Assembly: GCA_040954445.1 (NCBI GenBank)
Contig: CP144361.1
Coordinates: forward strand, 1,054,001-1,118,000
Reading direction: 5' to 3'
DNA: 64,000 nucleotides
From: Burkholderia sp.
Lineage (GTDB): Bacteria > Pseudomonadota > Gammaproteobacteria > Burkholderiales > Burkholderiaceae
Shown: positions 11,989-23,439 of the stretch, piece by piece
Layout: the number at the start of each line of letters is the position of its first letter
Numbering within the stretch: the stretch's first letter is position 1
Notes under the pieces: generated by a model
Told to the model about the DNA's origin: nothing
Database searches by the model: none
The model's input: the letters and a program-made list of their open reading frames with translations, nothing else
Program-made: the position numbers and the translations under genes

Positions 11989-13111
11989 GGCGTTGTTGCA
12001 TAAATCGAGCGAGATCCGTTGACGTTTACGCGCAACGGTCGCGGGGCCAGCCTCCTATCAAGTCAGATTCCAGAGTAACTGCCTAATTTTTGCCAAGAAA
12101 ATGCGCAAGGACATACATAAGAAAGGTGAGCCGAAGGCACGCTACCGTGTCAGGAATTGGGCGGCCTATAATGAAGGCCTGATCAGCCGGGGGAACGTAA
12201 CAATATGGATAGATGAAGCCGTCCTTGCCAGAATGCCCGATGCCATACCCACACGTAGTCGCCCGTGTGTATACGGCGATACGCTGATTCAGGCATTACT
12301 TGGCTTGAAGACCGTCTATCGACTGACCTTGCGCGCCCTGCAAGGTTTCACCCAAAGTCTGCGCGATTTGGCCTTCCCGAGCTTGCCGGTGCCGAATTAC
12401 ACCACGCTCTGTCGCCTGGCAAAAACCCTTGATGTCGAACTGCCGATCCTTCGTGACAATGAACCGATCTATCTGGTTGTCGACAGCACCGGTCTGAAGG
12501 TCTATGGAGAAGGTGAATGGAAGGTGCGCCAGCACGGCTACTCGAAGCGGCGCACGTGGCGTAAAGTCCATCTCGCGCTCAACGCGAATACAGGTCAAGT
12601 GCATGCCGCGCTAATGACGCATCAGAATGTGGCTGACGGTGACGCTCTGGCTAAGTTGCTCGACCAGATTCCACGCGAAGAACAAATCGATGTCATCGGC
12701 GGTGACGGTGCCTACGACACCAAGCCATGCCATGCGGCCATTGCTGCACGCAGTGCTATTCCTTCGATTCCGCCACGCGAGGGTGCCGCTCATTGGCCAG
12801 CGGATATGCCCGGTGCGGCGTGGCGTAATGGCGCGGTTGATGCAATTGCCCGTGACGGTCGTCGAGAATGGAAGCAACACAGTGGCTACCACCGGCGATC
12901 GCTTGCCGAGAATGCGATGTATCGGTTCAAGACCCTCACCGGCCACTGTCTCTGGGCGCGTCACATCGCCGCGCAGGCGACCGAGGTCGCCGTTCGCGGC
13001 GGCGTCATCAACCGCATGGCGGACCTCGCTCGTCCGCAATTCGTTCGTATCGCCTGAATTATGCCCGTCCGATGCCATGGCGTCCTCACGTTCGATTTAT
13101 GCAACAACGCC
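11989..13111 (+). mobile_element. complete IS-A with perfect target duplication
   Basis: 1,123 bp with both terminal repeats and an intact transposase. It is flanked by TATCAACGG at 11980-11988 and 13112-13120. This is the best reference copy in the window and is probably recent. Confidence 0.95.
12101..13057 (+). CDS. IS5-family (IS903 group) transposase, intact
   Basis: A 318-residue DDE transposase. Catalytic residues are visible at Asp128 (VVDSTGLKVYG), Asp202 (GGDGAYDT) and Glu270, the last within the family's Y(2)R(3)E(6)K motif (Tyr263, Arg266, Glu270, Lys277). An N-terminal WAAYNEGL segment and the EGEWKVRQHG block match IS903. The start at 12101 gives MRKDIHKKGEPKARY. The TGA stop lies about 55 bp inside the right end. 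It should act on the IS-A and MITE-1 ends throughout the window. Confidence 0.95.
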   Translation: MRKDIHKKGEPKARYRVRNWAAYNEGLISRGNVTIWIDEAVLARMPDAIPTRSRPCVYGDTLIQALLGLKTVYRLTLRALQGFTQSLRDLAFPSLPVPNYTTLCRLAKTLDVELPILRDNEPIYLVVDSTGLKVYGEGEWKVRQHGYSKRRTWRKVHLALNANTGQVHAALMTHQNVADGDALAKLLDQIPREEQIDVIGGDGAYDTKPCHAAIAARSAIPSIPPREGAAHWPADMPGAAWRNGAVDAIARDGRREWKQHSGYHRRSLAENAMYRFKTLTGHCLWARHIAAQATEVAVRGGVINRMADLARPQFVRIA

Positions 13112-13123
13112 TATCAACGGACA

Positions 13124-13164
13124 TATTGATCCATAATTTCAAGATAACAAATTGCAGATCAATA
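13124..13164. repeat. PAL-2 palindrome, 41-bp form
   Basis: TATTGATCCATAATTTCAAG followed by ATAACAAATTGCAGATCAATA. TA at both ends fits the TA target duplication. It matches the copy at 1346 in length. Confidence 0.65.
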
Positions 13165-13992
13165 AGCGGGAGATGGACTTTACACAAGGTGCGCCGCTTC
13201 GAGTAGCCGTGCTAGCGCACACCTTCTATTCACCTACGCCATAGACCTTCAGACCGGTGCTGTCGACAACCAGGTGGATCGCGTGAACTATCGCGAAAGA
13301 TTGGCAGTTCGACATCAAGTGTTTTGCCCGTCGACAGAGCGTGGTGTAATTCGGCCCCAGCAAGCTTGGGAAGGCTAGATTGCGAAGACTTTGGGTGAAA
13401 CTTTGCAGAGGGCGTGCAGCGTATCGTCTGTACAGACGCGGGCGACCAACGTCGTGAGTACAGGTGTCGGCCATTCTGGCAAGGACGGCTTTATCTATCC
13501 ATATCCCGTCATGTTTCCCCGGTTGATCAGGCCCGTGTTATAGGCCCCGCCCAGTTCCTGACATGGAAGCGCGCCTTCGGCTCACATGTCTTGTGCTTTT
13601 GTATATCCCTGCGCATCTTCTTGGCAAAAATTAAAAATCTACGCCGAAACCTGACTTGATAGCAAGGGGCTCGCCCCGACCGTTGCGCATAAACGTCACC
13701 GGCTCTCGCTAGATTTATGCAACAACGCCGCACGCAGTGCTATTCCCTCGATTCTGCTACGCGAGGATGCCGCTCATTGGCCAGAGGATACGCCCGGGGC
13801 GGCGTGGCGTAATGGCGCGGTTGATGTAATTGCCCGTGACGGTCGTCGAGAATGGAAGAAAGACAGTGCCCACCACCAGCGATCGCTTGCCGAGAATGCG
13901 ATATATCGGTTCAAGACGCTCACCGGCAACTGTCTCTGGGCGCGCCACATTGACTCGCAGGCGACCGAGGTCGCCGGTCGCGTCGCCGTAAT
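13165..13992. mobile_element. two degenerate IS-A fragments
   Basis: 13168-13728 is an N-terminal/left-end part in minus orientation, ending TTTATGCAACAACGCC, with many indels. 13730-13990 is a C-terminal part in plus orientation ([30 protein letters not shown]). Neither has a usable frame. Confidence 0.75.
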
Positions 13993-15283
13993 GGCGTTGT
14001 TGCATAAATCGAGCGAGATCCGTTGACGTTTACGCGCAACGGTCGCGGGGCCAGCCCCCTATCAAGTCAGATGCCAGAGTAACTGCCTAATTTTTGCCAA
14101 GAAAATGCGCAAGGACATACACAAGAAAGGTGAGCCAAAGGCACGCTACCGTTTCAGGAATTGGGCGGCCTATAATGAAGGCCTGATCAACCGGGGGAAC
14201 GTAACAATATGGATAGATGAAGCCGTCCTTGCCAGAATACCCGATGCCATACCCACACGTGGTCGCCCGTGTCTATACGGCGATATGCTGAGATTCAGGC
14301 ATTACTTGGCGTGAAGACCGTCTATGGACGGACGTTGCGCGCCCTGCAAGGTTTCACCCACAGTCTGCGCGATCTGGCCTTCCCGAGCTTGCCGGTGCCG
14401 AATTACACCACGCTCTGTCGCCGGGCAAAAACGCTTGATGTCGAACTGCCGATCCTTCGTGACAATGAACCGATCCATCTGGATGTCGACAGCACCGGTC
14501 TGAAGGTTTATGGAGAAGGTGAATGGAAGGTGCGCCAGCACGGCTACTCGAAGCAGCGCACGTGGCGTAAAGTCCATCTCGCGCTCAACGCGAATACGGG
14601 TCAAGTGGCATGCCGCGCTAATGACGCATCAGAATGTGGCTGATTGGTGACGCTCTGGGGCGTTGTTGCATAAATCAAGCGCGAGGACGCAATGGCATCG
14701 ACGGGCATATTGATCACGAATTTCGGATCAATAATTTCAGGCGATATGAACGGATTGCGGACGAGCGAGGTCCGCAATCCGTTCCATTGCGTCCTCACAC
14801 TCGATTTATGCAACAACGCCACGCCCTGGCCAAGTTGCTCGACCAGATTCCACGCGAAGAACAAATCGATGTCATCGGCGGTGATGGTGCCTACGACACC
14901 AAGCCATGCCATGCGGCCATTGCTGCACGCAGTGCTATTCCTTCGATTCCGCCACGCGAGGGTGCCGCTCATTGGCCAGCGAATATGCCCGGTGCGGCGT
15001 GGCGTAATGGCGCGGTTGATTCAATTGCCCGTGACGGTCGTCGAGAATGGAAGCAACACAGTGGCTACTACCGGCGATCGCTTGCCGAGAATGCGATGTC
15101 TCGGTTCAAGACCCTCACCGGCAACCGTCTCTGGGCGCGTCACATCGCTTCGCAGGCGACCGAGGTCACCGTTCGCGTCGGCGTCATCAACCGTATGGTG
15201 GACCTCGCTCGTCCGCAATCCGTTCGTATCGCCTGAATTATGCCCGTCGATGCGTCCTCAGGCTCGATTTATGCAACAATGCC
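13993..15283 (+). mobile_element. IS-A copy interrupted by MITE-1
   Basis: A full IS-A (about 1,120 bp once the insertion is removed). The transposase begins at 14105, is frameshifted near 14290 and again near 14610, and is split by MITE-1 at 14659-14820. The C-terminal half continues in frame 14634-15236 straight through the MITE. One end repeat is degenerate (GCAACAATGCC). No outer target duplication. Confidence 0.85.
14659..14820 (-). mobile_element. MITE-1, 162 bp, nested in IS-A
   Basis: Inserted into the IS-A transposase with a nearly perfect duplication, ACGCTCTGG (14650-14658) and ACGCCCTGG (14821-14829). It carries the 26-bp PAL-2 at its usual position. The insertion plus duplication is 171 bp, a multiple of three, and the host frame stays open across it. 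Confidence 0.9.
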
Positions 15284-15656
15284 CAGACTTTGGGTGAAAC
15301 CTTGCAAGGCGCGTAACCTCCGTCGATAGACGGTCTTCACGCCAAGTAATGCCTGAATCAGCGCATCGCCGTATAAACACGGGCGACCACGTGTGGGTAT
15401 GGCGTCAGCTATCCTAGCAAGGACGCCTGCATCTATCCATATCGTCACGTTCCCCCGATTGATCAGGCCTTCATTATAGGCCGCCCGATTTCTGACACGG
15501 TAGCGTGCCTTCGGCTCACCTTTTTTGTGTATGTCCTTGCGCATTTTCTTGGAAAGAATTAGGCAGTTACTCTGGAATCTGACTTGATAGGGGGGCTGGC
15601 CGGCGAGCGTTGCGTGTAAACGTCAACGGCTTTCGCTCGATTTATGCAACAACGCC
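15284..15656 (-). mobile_element. IS-A left-end remnant
   Basis: The N-terminal third of a transposase (91 codons, 15544-15269) plus the left end with TTTATGCAACAACGCC. It directly abuts the previous copy and lies where atpA would be expected to begin downstream of atpH. Confidence 0.75.
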
Positions 15657-15743
15657 TCTTCGGGTGGTAGTTGTTGGTACATTTTTTGCCATTTATGCAA
15701 TTTACCGATTGGCGAAGGTGTTGCACTTCAGATTTGAGGCAGC

Positions 15744-15774
15744 CGATACCCCCACCCCTTGGGGTGAAGGAGCT
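15744..15774 (-). repeat. HP-3 repeat, partial copy F
   Basis: Only the CCCCTTGGGG hairpin half is left (GATACCCCCACCCCTTGGGG). It lies 25 bp beyond the atpH stop. Just before it (about 15675-15737) is a sequence resembling the stretch upstream of tyrA (GGCGAAGGTGTTGCACTTCA). Confidence 0.45.
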
Positions 15775-15798
15775 TCAAAGCGTGCCGGCTTGCTGCGC

Positions 15799-16338
15799 TC
15801 AAGCGCTCAGTGCGCTTTGCATGCTGGCGAGCCGCGCGCGCACCGAGGTGTCGAGTACTTCGTCGCCGACTGTCACGCGTACGCCGCCAATCAGTGATGG
15901 CTCGACCTCGACCATCGGCTTCAGCTTGCGTGCGAATTTCCGTTCGAGGCTCGCGAGCAGCTCGGCGAGTGGCCCGCCTTCAAGCGGAAACGCACTGATG
16001 ATCTGCACGTCGGCAGTGCCTTCGCACGCATTCTTCAGGGCCTCAAATTGTCCCGCGATTTCCGGCAGCAGCACGGTGCGGTGATTGTCAACCACCATCC
16101 ACACAAAGTTCTTCGCTTCCCTGCCGCTCGCCAGCGGCGACTTCACCGCGGCGATCAGCAGTTCGACGACCTGTTCGCGCCCGACCTTCGGGTTAGACGC
16201 GACGGCCTGGACTTCCGGAAGTTGAGCAACCTGGGCCAGCTCTTCGACGAAAGTGGACCAGGCGGCGACGTCACCAGCCTCGGCCACACAAAACAGCGCT
16301 TCTGCGTAGGGGCGGGCAATAGTTGCAAATTCGGCCAT
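15799..16338 (-). CDS. atpH: ATP synthase F1 subunit delta
   Basis: A 179-residue OSCP/delta subunit, which joins the F1 head to the peripheral stalk (subunit b) at the inner membrane. It starts [16 protein letters not shown], the usual N-terminal helical domain, and ends with the [21 protein letters not shown] signature of the delta C-terminal region. It lies 2 bp after atpF as in the standard operon. The next operon gene, atpA, is missing: only repeat debris and IS-A sequence follow. Confidence 0.97.
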   Translation of the reverse strand: MAEFATIARPYAEALFCVAEAGDVAAWSTFVEELAQVAQLPEVQAVASNPKVGREQVVELLIAAVKSPLASGREAKNFVWMVVDNHRTVLLPEIAGQFEALKNACEGTADVQIISAFPLEGGPLAELLASLERKFARKLKPMVEVEPSLIGGVRVTVGDEVLDTSVRARLASMQSALSA

Positions 16339-16340
16339 GA

Positions 16341-16811
16341 TCAGAGCTCGGCTTTCAGTTGATTGAGCAGTTCGGCGTGGTCCGCCTGGTTGACTTCGCG
16401 CTTCAGAATCTGTTCAGCACCTTTGACAGCCAACGTCGCGACATCTGCACGCAGGAGTTCACGAGCCTTCACGATTTGCTGGTCGGCGTCAACCTTCGCC
16501 TGGGCGACGATGCGGGCCGCTTCAGCCTGTGCGTTCGCCTTGATTTCGTCCGCGACGGCGATCGCGCGTTTTTGAGCGTCAGCGATGCGTTGCTGTCCGT
16601 CGACACTGGCCTGCGCGAGCTCCTGGTCGGCGGCCTTGTACGCCGCTTCCAGTTTCGCCTTGCCCTTTTCCGCTGCGGCGAGCCCGTCGGCAATCTTCTT
16701 CGCGCGTTCGTCGAGTGCGTTGATCAATGGCGGCCACACGAACTTCATTGTGAACCACGCGAGGATCAGAAACACGACTATTTGCGCAAACAGAGTTGCG
16801 TTGAGATTCAC
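16341..16811 (-). CDS. atpF: ATP synthase F0 subunit b
   Basis: A 156-residue b subunit: one N-terminal transmembrane helix ([20 protein letters not shown]) and then a long Ala/Lys/Glu-rich coiled coil that forms the peripheral stalk. The length and the start MNLNATLF are normal for Burkholderia. It is separated from atpE, its usual upstream neighbour, by an IS5-type insertion of about 950 bp. Confidence 0.97.
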   Translation of the reverse strand: MNLNATLFAQIVVFLILAWFTMKFVWPPLINALDERAKKIADGLAAAEKGKAKLEAAYKAADQELAQASVDGQQRIADAQKRAIAVADEIKANAQAEAARIVAQAKVDADQQIVKARELLRADVATLAVKGAEQILKREVNQADHAELLNQLKAEL

Positions 16812-16845
16812 AGTATTTCCTTAAAATCTATTTTCATTTTATGAA

Positions 16846-17797
16846 ATATATTTACATTTAGTCTTTTGCACGAGCGGGCCAAGACGATCCGAACGTTACT
16901 GAGCGACGAGACATGGGCACGAATAGAATCCCCCTCAGGGAAAAAAGCGTTCCAGGGGGAACGCCTGCCGACAATGGTTGGTTTGTCGAAGCTGTTTTCT
17001 AGATTGGTCGGACCGACCGCTGGTAACGCGATCGGCCAAGGATCTTGGCCAATTGAATACGGTGTTATATGCTCTTCTCCCGGTGGCGTCGCAAAGGCCT
17101 ATGGGAATGCGTGGCGCACGCGGTGTCTGAAGAAACGCAGATCAAATACGTGCTGCTCGACTCGACCATCGTGCAAGCGAACCGGCGTTGTTGCATCAAT
17201 CGAGCGCGAGGACGCAATGGCATCGACGGGCATAATTGCAGGCGATACGAACGCATTGCGGACGAGCGAGGTCTGCAATCCGTTCTATTTCCATCCTCAC
17301 GCTCGATTGATGCAACAACGCCAAGCGCACCAGGATTCGGTCGGCGCTCGAAAAACGGCCTACAAGCGCTAGGGCATGCGCGCAGTAAACTGACGATCAA
17401 GCTGCATCTGACTGTCGATGAAGCTGGGTTACCTCTACAAATCATTGCCACCGAGGGACAGGTCCCGGACATTTTCTGTGCGCACGAATTGGGCAAACAT
17501 CTGCGCACGAGTGCCGTGATCAAGGAAAAAAGCTATGACTCGGGATGCCTTCGTGAACACACCATGCGCACTGCGCGTGTGAGGGTTGTTATTCAGCCGC
17601 GCTCAAATCGAAAGACCACGCGTCACTATAGCCACAAGCTGTACCAAACTCGGCACATCGTCGAACGCTTTTTCAATCGCATCAAACATTTTCTGCGCAT
17701 CTCCACTCATTACGACAAACTCACAGACAAATATCTCGCCTTCGCGGTGTTGTGTGTCTGCGCCTTTGGGTCATTCTTGAGAATGTAAACACACCGT
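16846..17797 (+). mobile_element. degenerate IS5-family element (not IS-A) between atpE and atpF
   Basis: Approximate ends share TTTACATT in inverted orientation (near 16850 and 17790). The transposase shows LLSDETWARIES at the start and a truncated middle. The C-terminal half reads through 17069-17788 with LPLQIIATEGQVPDI, YDSGCLREH and RHIVERFFNRIKHF, features of IS5-family DDE enzymes. The catalytic-domain start LLDSTIV is split by a MITE-1. Frameshifts make it inactive. Confidence 0.8.
17184..17322 (-). mobile_element. MITE-1, 139-bp form without PAL-2
   Basis: Inserted in the IS5-type transposase with duplications AAGCGAACC (17175-17183) and AAGCGCACC (17323-17331), 8 of 9 matching. It lacks the 24-bp PAL-2 insert and so represents the short class. 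Terminal repeats carry a shared A-to-C/T-to-G change (GCATCAATC). Confidence 0.88.
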
Positions 17798-17913
17798 CGT
17801 TTTCTATTCTGAAAAAAGAAACCATAAGGCGTTCATCAAGTTGCATTCAATCAGTGCTCGCCATCCGTACTGCCCTTGCGCCTGCCCTGCTGGCGCATCA
17901 TTTCCGGTAAACC

Positions 17914-18296
<383 letters not shown>

Positions 18297-19230
18297 GGCG
18301 TTGTTGCATAAATCGAGCATAAGGACGCAATGGCATCGACGGGCATAATTTCAGTCGATACGAACAGATTTCGGACGAGCGCAGTCCGCCATGCGGTTGA
18401 TGACGCCGACGCGCCCAGAGACAGTTGCCGGTGAGGGTCTTGAACCAATACATCGCATTCTCAGCAAGCGATCGCCGGTAGTAGCCACTACCTTTCTTCC
18501 ATTTTCGACGACCTTCATGGACAATTACATCAACCGCACCATTACGCCACGCCGCACCAGGGGTGTATCCGCTGTCCAATGAGCGGCACCTTCGCGTGGT
18601 GAAATCTGGTGTGGAGCAACTTGGCCAGAGCGTCACCGTCAGTCACATCCCAATACATCACAATCAGCGCGGCATGCACTTGACCTGTATGCGCATTGAT
18701 CGCGAGATAGACTTTACGCCACCACGTGCGCCGGCTTCGAGTAGCCGTGCTGGCGTGCACTTGCTATTCTTCACCTTCGTCCTAGACCCTCAGAACGGTG
18801 CTGTCGACCACCAGGTGGATCGGTTCGCTGTCGCTAAGGATCGGCAGTTCGACATCAAGCGTTTTGCCCAGCGACAGAGCGTGGTGTAATTCGGAACCAG
18901 CAAGCTCGAAAAGGCCAGATCGCGTAGACTTTAGCGAAATCTTGCAGTTCGCGCAGCACCCGTCGATAGACGGTCTTCACGCCAAGCAATGCCTGAATCA
19001 GCGTATCCGCTCTGTACAGATGCGGGTGGACACCCCCACGCGTGGGTATGGCGTCGGCCATTCTGGCAAGGACGACTTCATCTATCCATATTGTCCCGTT
19101 TCCCGGGTTGATCAGGCCCACGAATTGGGGATCAAGATAGGCTGCCCAGTTCCTGACACGATAGCGAGCCTTTGGCTCACATGTCTTACGTATGTCCCTG
19201 CGCATCTTCTTGGAAAAAATCGAGAATTTA
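18297..19230 (-). mobile_element. heavily degraded IS-A
   Basis: The right terminal repeat GGCGTTGTTGCATAAATC is intact but the left end is lost. Transposase fragments occur in several frames (18636-18256, 18760-18542, 19316-18855) with many indels, so this is an old copy. Confidence 0.8.
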
Positions 19231-19530
19231 CGTAGAAGATTGCGACCAACGTGCGCATCTATTTCTTCGACCCGCAAAAAGTCTTTAGCAGAGCGCGGCA
19301 CGTGTGAGGGTGCCAACGGCCTGCTGCGCTAATAGTTGACCAAGGGGGCACGGATCTGTCGATCTACGCTCAAGACGACCTCGATGCGATTACCGACTTT
19401 ACTCAACACTCGACCGAGCGCCGGACTGAACTGCCCCCGTTGCAAATTCTGGCTGAGGTTCTGGTTCATCGCATCGACCGAACTCCAGCCCATGAACCGG
19501 CGGCGTGTTGCACTTCAAGCTTGAACCCCT
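19231..19530 (+). pseudogene. IS30-family transposase, C-terminal remnant
   Basis: In shifting frames one can read NVRIYFFDPQK, LSIYAQDDLDAIT and LQILAEVLVHRIDRTPAHEP, which fit the end of an IS30-family DDE transposase (the ...NGLLRQ...TDLS...QDDLDAIADLLN region). It ends in TGTTGCACTTCAAGCTTGAA, the same end sequence as the remnant at 44774. Confidence 0.65.
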
Positions 19531-19535
19531 CCTTA

Positions 19536-20517
19536 GAGACCAGTCCAAATCCTCTATGAGGGAGCTATGTAGTGAGAGCGGCTGCTTACTTTTTTGATGA
19601 TTTGTTAAAATTAGACACCAAAACAATGAGAGTCCAAGGATAGAAGTTTCGATCATTGATGACGAGTTGTAGAAGCTAAAGCTGTAGAAGCTGATTAAAA
19701 CCCTAGCGGCCTGTTGTGAAGTCGAGCTGGAAAAGCGATTCTGGGCGTCCGCGTGTACAGGATCGCGTGGTGAGGCTCAACGGCATCGCGTTTGTGCTCA
19801 GGACAGACATCCGTTAGAGCCACTTGCCGACCCGACTGGGCTTCGGTTCGGACGCAATTCTCTGGCGCTGACTAGATGACTGGCAGAAAGCTGGCGTGTG
19901 GGATTGGCTACCACGCGTTGGTGCTCGACAAGCTGCACGCAGCAGGCCAGTTCGATCCCTCATATGCAGCGGTCGATTCATCGACGGTACGCGCTGTCGG
20001 GGCCGGAGAAAATGGCCCGAACTCCACGGATCCCGCGCGTCCATTCAAGCATCAAATCTTCCTATTGATCCACAATTCGTGATCAATAGATGCAAACGGC
20101 CTTCTCGTGACCGGCGATCCTCACTAGTGTGCACACCAACGATGTCACGCAACTGCTTCCGCTCGTCGACTCGATTCCGCCAATGCAGAGCGGAGGCCAG
20201 CCGTTCTAAAGGCCACCGGAATCGGCATAGAAAACGATTCCGGTGGCTACGGACTCCAAACGACACTGCCGTGCGTTGTGCGAACGTGGACATCAGGCCC
20301 GTGATCGCAAAGCGACGCACTGGGCACGGCAGCGGACTCGGCACGTATCGTTGGGTCGTCGAACGCACTCACTCTTGGCTCCAAAATTTCCGTCGTCTAT
20401 GCATTCGCTTCGATCGTTGCGCTGACATCCACGAAGCGTTCCTGAAACTTGGCTGCTCGCTTGTATTTTTGAATATCTTCAGGCGTGCTGTTTTGAACAG
20501 CATTTTGAACTGGTCTC
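19536..20517 (+). mobile_element. IS-B copy A, IS5 family, inactive
   Basis: Ends GAGACCAGTCCAAAT (19536) and TTTGAACTGGTCTC (to 20517) form the terminal inverted repeat. The transposase is broken by stops and frameshifts but retains NDVTQLLPLVDSIPP, VIAKRRTGHGSGLGTYRWVVERTHSWL and CADIHEAFLKLG. It carries a 26-bp PAL-2 at 20063-20088. The second copy (23.3-25.5 kb) provides the empty site. Confidence 0.8.
20063..20088. repeat. PAL-2 palindrome, 26-bp form, in IS-B copy A
   Basis: A 22-bp palindrome (TTGATCC...GATCAA) flanked by TA on each side. The homologous site in IS-B copy B (TTTGTAGACGCAAACGG, 24998-25014) has a single TA and no insert. This is direct evidence of insertion with TA duplication. 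Confidence 0.85.
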
Positions 20518-20552
20518 TTCATCCCCCGGCAAAGCCGGGAGATTACCTCAAC

Positions 20553-21612
20553 TTTGTTGCATAAATCGAGCGTGAGGACGTAATGGGTATCGACGGACAT
20601 AATTTCAGGCGATACGAACGGATAGTGGACGAGCGAGGTCCACCATGCGGTTGATTACGCCGCACGAACGGAAACTGCGGGTCGCCTCTACGAGAGTCGA
20701 GGTGACGCGCGCCCAGAGAGACAGCTGTCAATGAGCGTCTTGAGCCGATACATCGCATTCTCGGCAAACGATCGCAGGTGGTAGCCAGTGTCTTATTTCC
20801 ATTCTCGACGACCATCACGGGCAATTGCATCAAAAGCGCCGTTACGCCACGCCAAACCGGGCATATCCTCTGGCCAATGAGCGGCACCCCTCGCGTGGCG
20901 GAATCACAGGAACAGCACTGCGCACAGCAATGGCCGCATGACATGACTTGCTGTCGTAGGCACCGTCGACGCCGATAACATCGATCTGTTCGTCGCGCGG
21001 AATCTGGTCCAGCAATTTGGCCAAAGCGGCACCGTCAGCCTCATTTTGACGCGTCATGAGCGCTGCATGCACTTGACCCGTATTCACGTTGAGCGCGAGA
21101 TGGACTTTACGCCAAGTGCGCCGCTTCGAGCAGCCGTGCTGGCGCACCTTCCATTCACCTTCGCCATAAACCTTCAGACCGGTGCTGTCATCCACCGGGT
21201 GGAGCGGTTCGCTGTCGCGAAGGATCGGCAATTCGACATCAAGTATTTTCCCGGGCGACAGAGCGTAGTGTGATGCGGCACCGAAAAGCTTTGGAAGGCT
21301 AAATCGCGTAAGCTTTGGGTGAAACCTTGCAGGGCGCACAACGTCCGTCGATAGACGGTCTTCACGCCAAGTAATGCCTGAATCATCGTATCGCCGTATA
21401 GACGCTGGCGACCACGCGTGGGTGTGGCGTTGGGTATCCTGGCAAGAACGGCTTCATCTATCCATATCTTCACGTTCCCCCAGTTGATCAAAGTGGCATT
21501 ATAGGCCGCCCAATTCCTGAAACGGTAGCGTACTTTCGGCTCGGATGTCTTGCGTATGTCCTTGCGCATTTTCTTCAAAAAATTAGGCAGTTACTCTGGT
21601 AATCTGAGTTGA
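20553..21612 (-). mobile_element. degraded IS-A between atpE and atpB
   Basis: The right end starts TTGTTGCATAAATCGAGCG; the left end is incomplete, stopping after TTACTCTGGTAATCTGAG. Transposase fragments at 21339-20842, 21578-21174 and 20944-20543 lie in different frames. Confidence 0.8.
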
Positions 21613-21621
21613 TGTTGATCC

Positions 21622-21682
21622 GCAAAAGTCAAATGCAAAAGTGAGCGTCCGCAGGGACAGGGAATCCTCCCGAAGAGATTTA
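21622..21682 (+). repeat. HP-3 repeat, partial copy E
   Basis: GTCAAATGCAAAAGTGAGCG followed by a degraded GTCC-GCA-GGGAC hairpin and GGGAATCCTCCCGAAGAG. It lacks the first hairpin. It lies 40 bp beyond the atpB stop. Confidence 0.6.
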
Positions 21683-21720
21683 AAAAACAAAAAACGAAAA
21701 CTTTTTTACCGGACGCCCGT

Positions 21721-22587
<867 letters not shown>

Positions 22588-22740
22588 TCAATTGTCGAAA
22601 ATCGTTGTTTTACGTATTGCCGCAAGAAATTATTGCGGGAACGGGAGATTTTCACCTCGAGTCGAACCGCTATACCTGCGCACGCTGCGCGCTGCGGCGT
22701 GTACGTGTCGAAATCCCACATCGATTTTCCGCACACTGCT

Positions 22741-23298
22741 TTACCGCCAAGCGAGTGCGAGCCAGTAAGTCTTCAATGCGACGAGATAGGTGACGAGCAG
22801 CGGCACAAAGTGCACATCCGAAAATTGGAGCGCTACCGCAGTGAACATCGCAATCGTCACGCCTAGCTTCAGCGCCTCGCCTAACATCCAGCCCATCACA
22901 GTATGCATACCGCAGAACTTCATTCTCGCTGCAAACGTCGCACCCGGTACCCAGCCGATCGCTCCGCCCAGCATTGCTGATTCCGCAGCAGCGCGCGGCG
23001 ACTGCGAAAACAGCCACCACCCCAGCGTTACAACCAGGGACAAGACCACCTGCGCAATCACCACCCCCAACGGGGTAACGCGAAACGGTCGATTCACGTC
23101 CGAACCGAACAGCGCTGCTGCCTCGGCCAGCGTAAGCGGAATAACATTGTTGTTATCCTGCTGCCCCGCTGCCCTGGCTGCCCAATCGTCTTCCGCGTGG
23201 AACACCTTGCCGCTACGCGAGCGACCTGCTGCGCGTGGCGCTGATCGTCGTGCCTGTCTTCCGGTGTTTGACTCGCCATCCTTCATCTTCCACAACAT
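22741..23298 (-). CDS. atpI: ATP synthase subunit I
   Basis: The small membrane protein encoded first in atp operons, thought to help assemble the c-ring. The frame is 185 residues. A hydrophilic N-terminal ~75 residues is followed by four hydrophobic segments (VVIAQVVLSLVVTLGWWLF, AESAMLGGAIGWVPGATFA, LGEALKLGVTIAMF, FVPLLVTYLVALKTYWLAL). The second ATG at 23286 (MKDGESN) is the likelier start. IS-B begins only 16-28 bp upstream, so the native operon promoter has been removed or displaced. Confidence 0.93.
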   Translation of the reverse strand: MLWKMKDGESNTGRQARRSAPRAAGRSRSGKVFHAEDDWAARAAGQQDNNNVIPLTLAEAAALFGSDVNRPFRVTPLGVVIAQVVLSLVVTLGWWLFSQSPRAAAESAMLGGAIGWVPGATFAARMKFCGMHTVMGWMLGEALKLGVTIAMFTAVALQFSDVHFVPLLVTYLVALKTYWLALAWR

Positions 23299-23439
23299 CG
23301 CTGTAAGCTTTTAGAGGCCAGTTCAAATACTGTGAAGGGGACTTATTTGGCTATTCACTTTCCCGGCAATTTTTCATCTTGGACGGGCGTTGTTGCATAA
23401 ATCGAGTGTGAGGATGCAATAGCATCGACGGGCATAATT

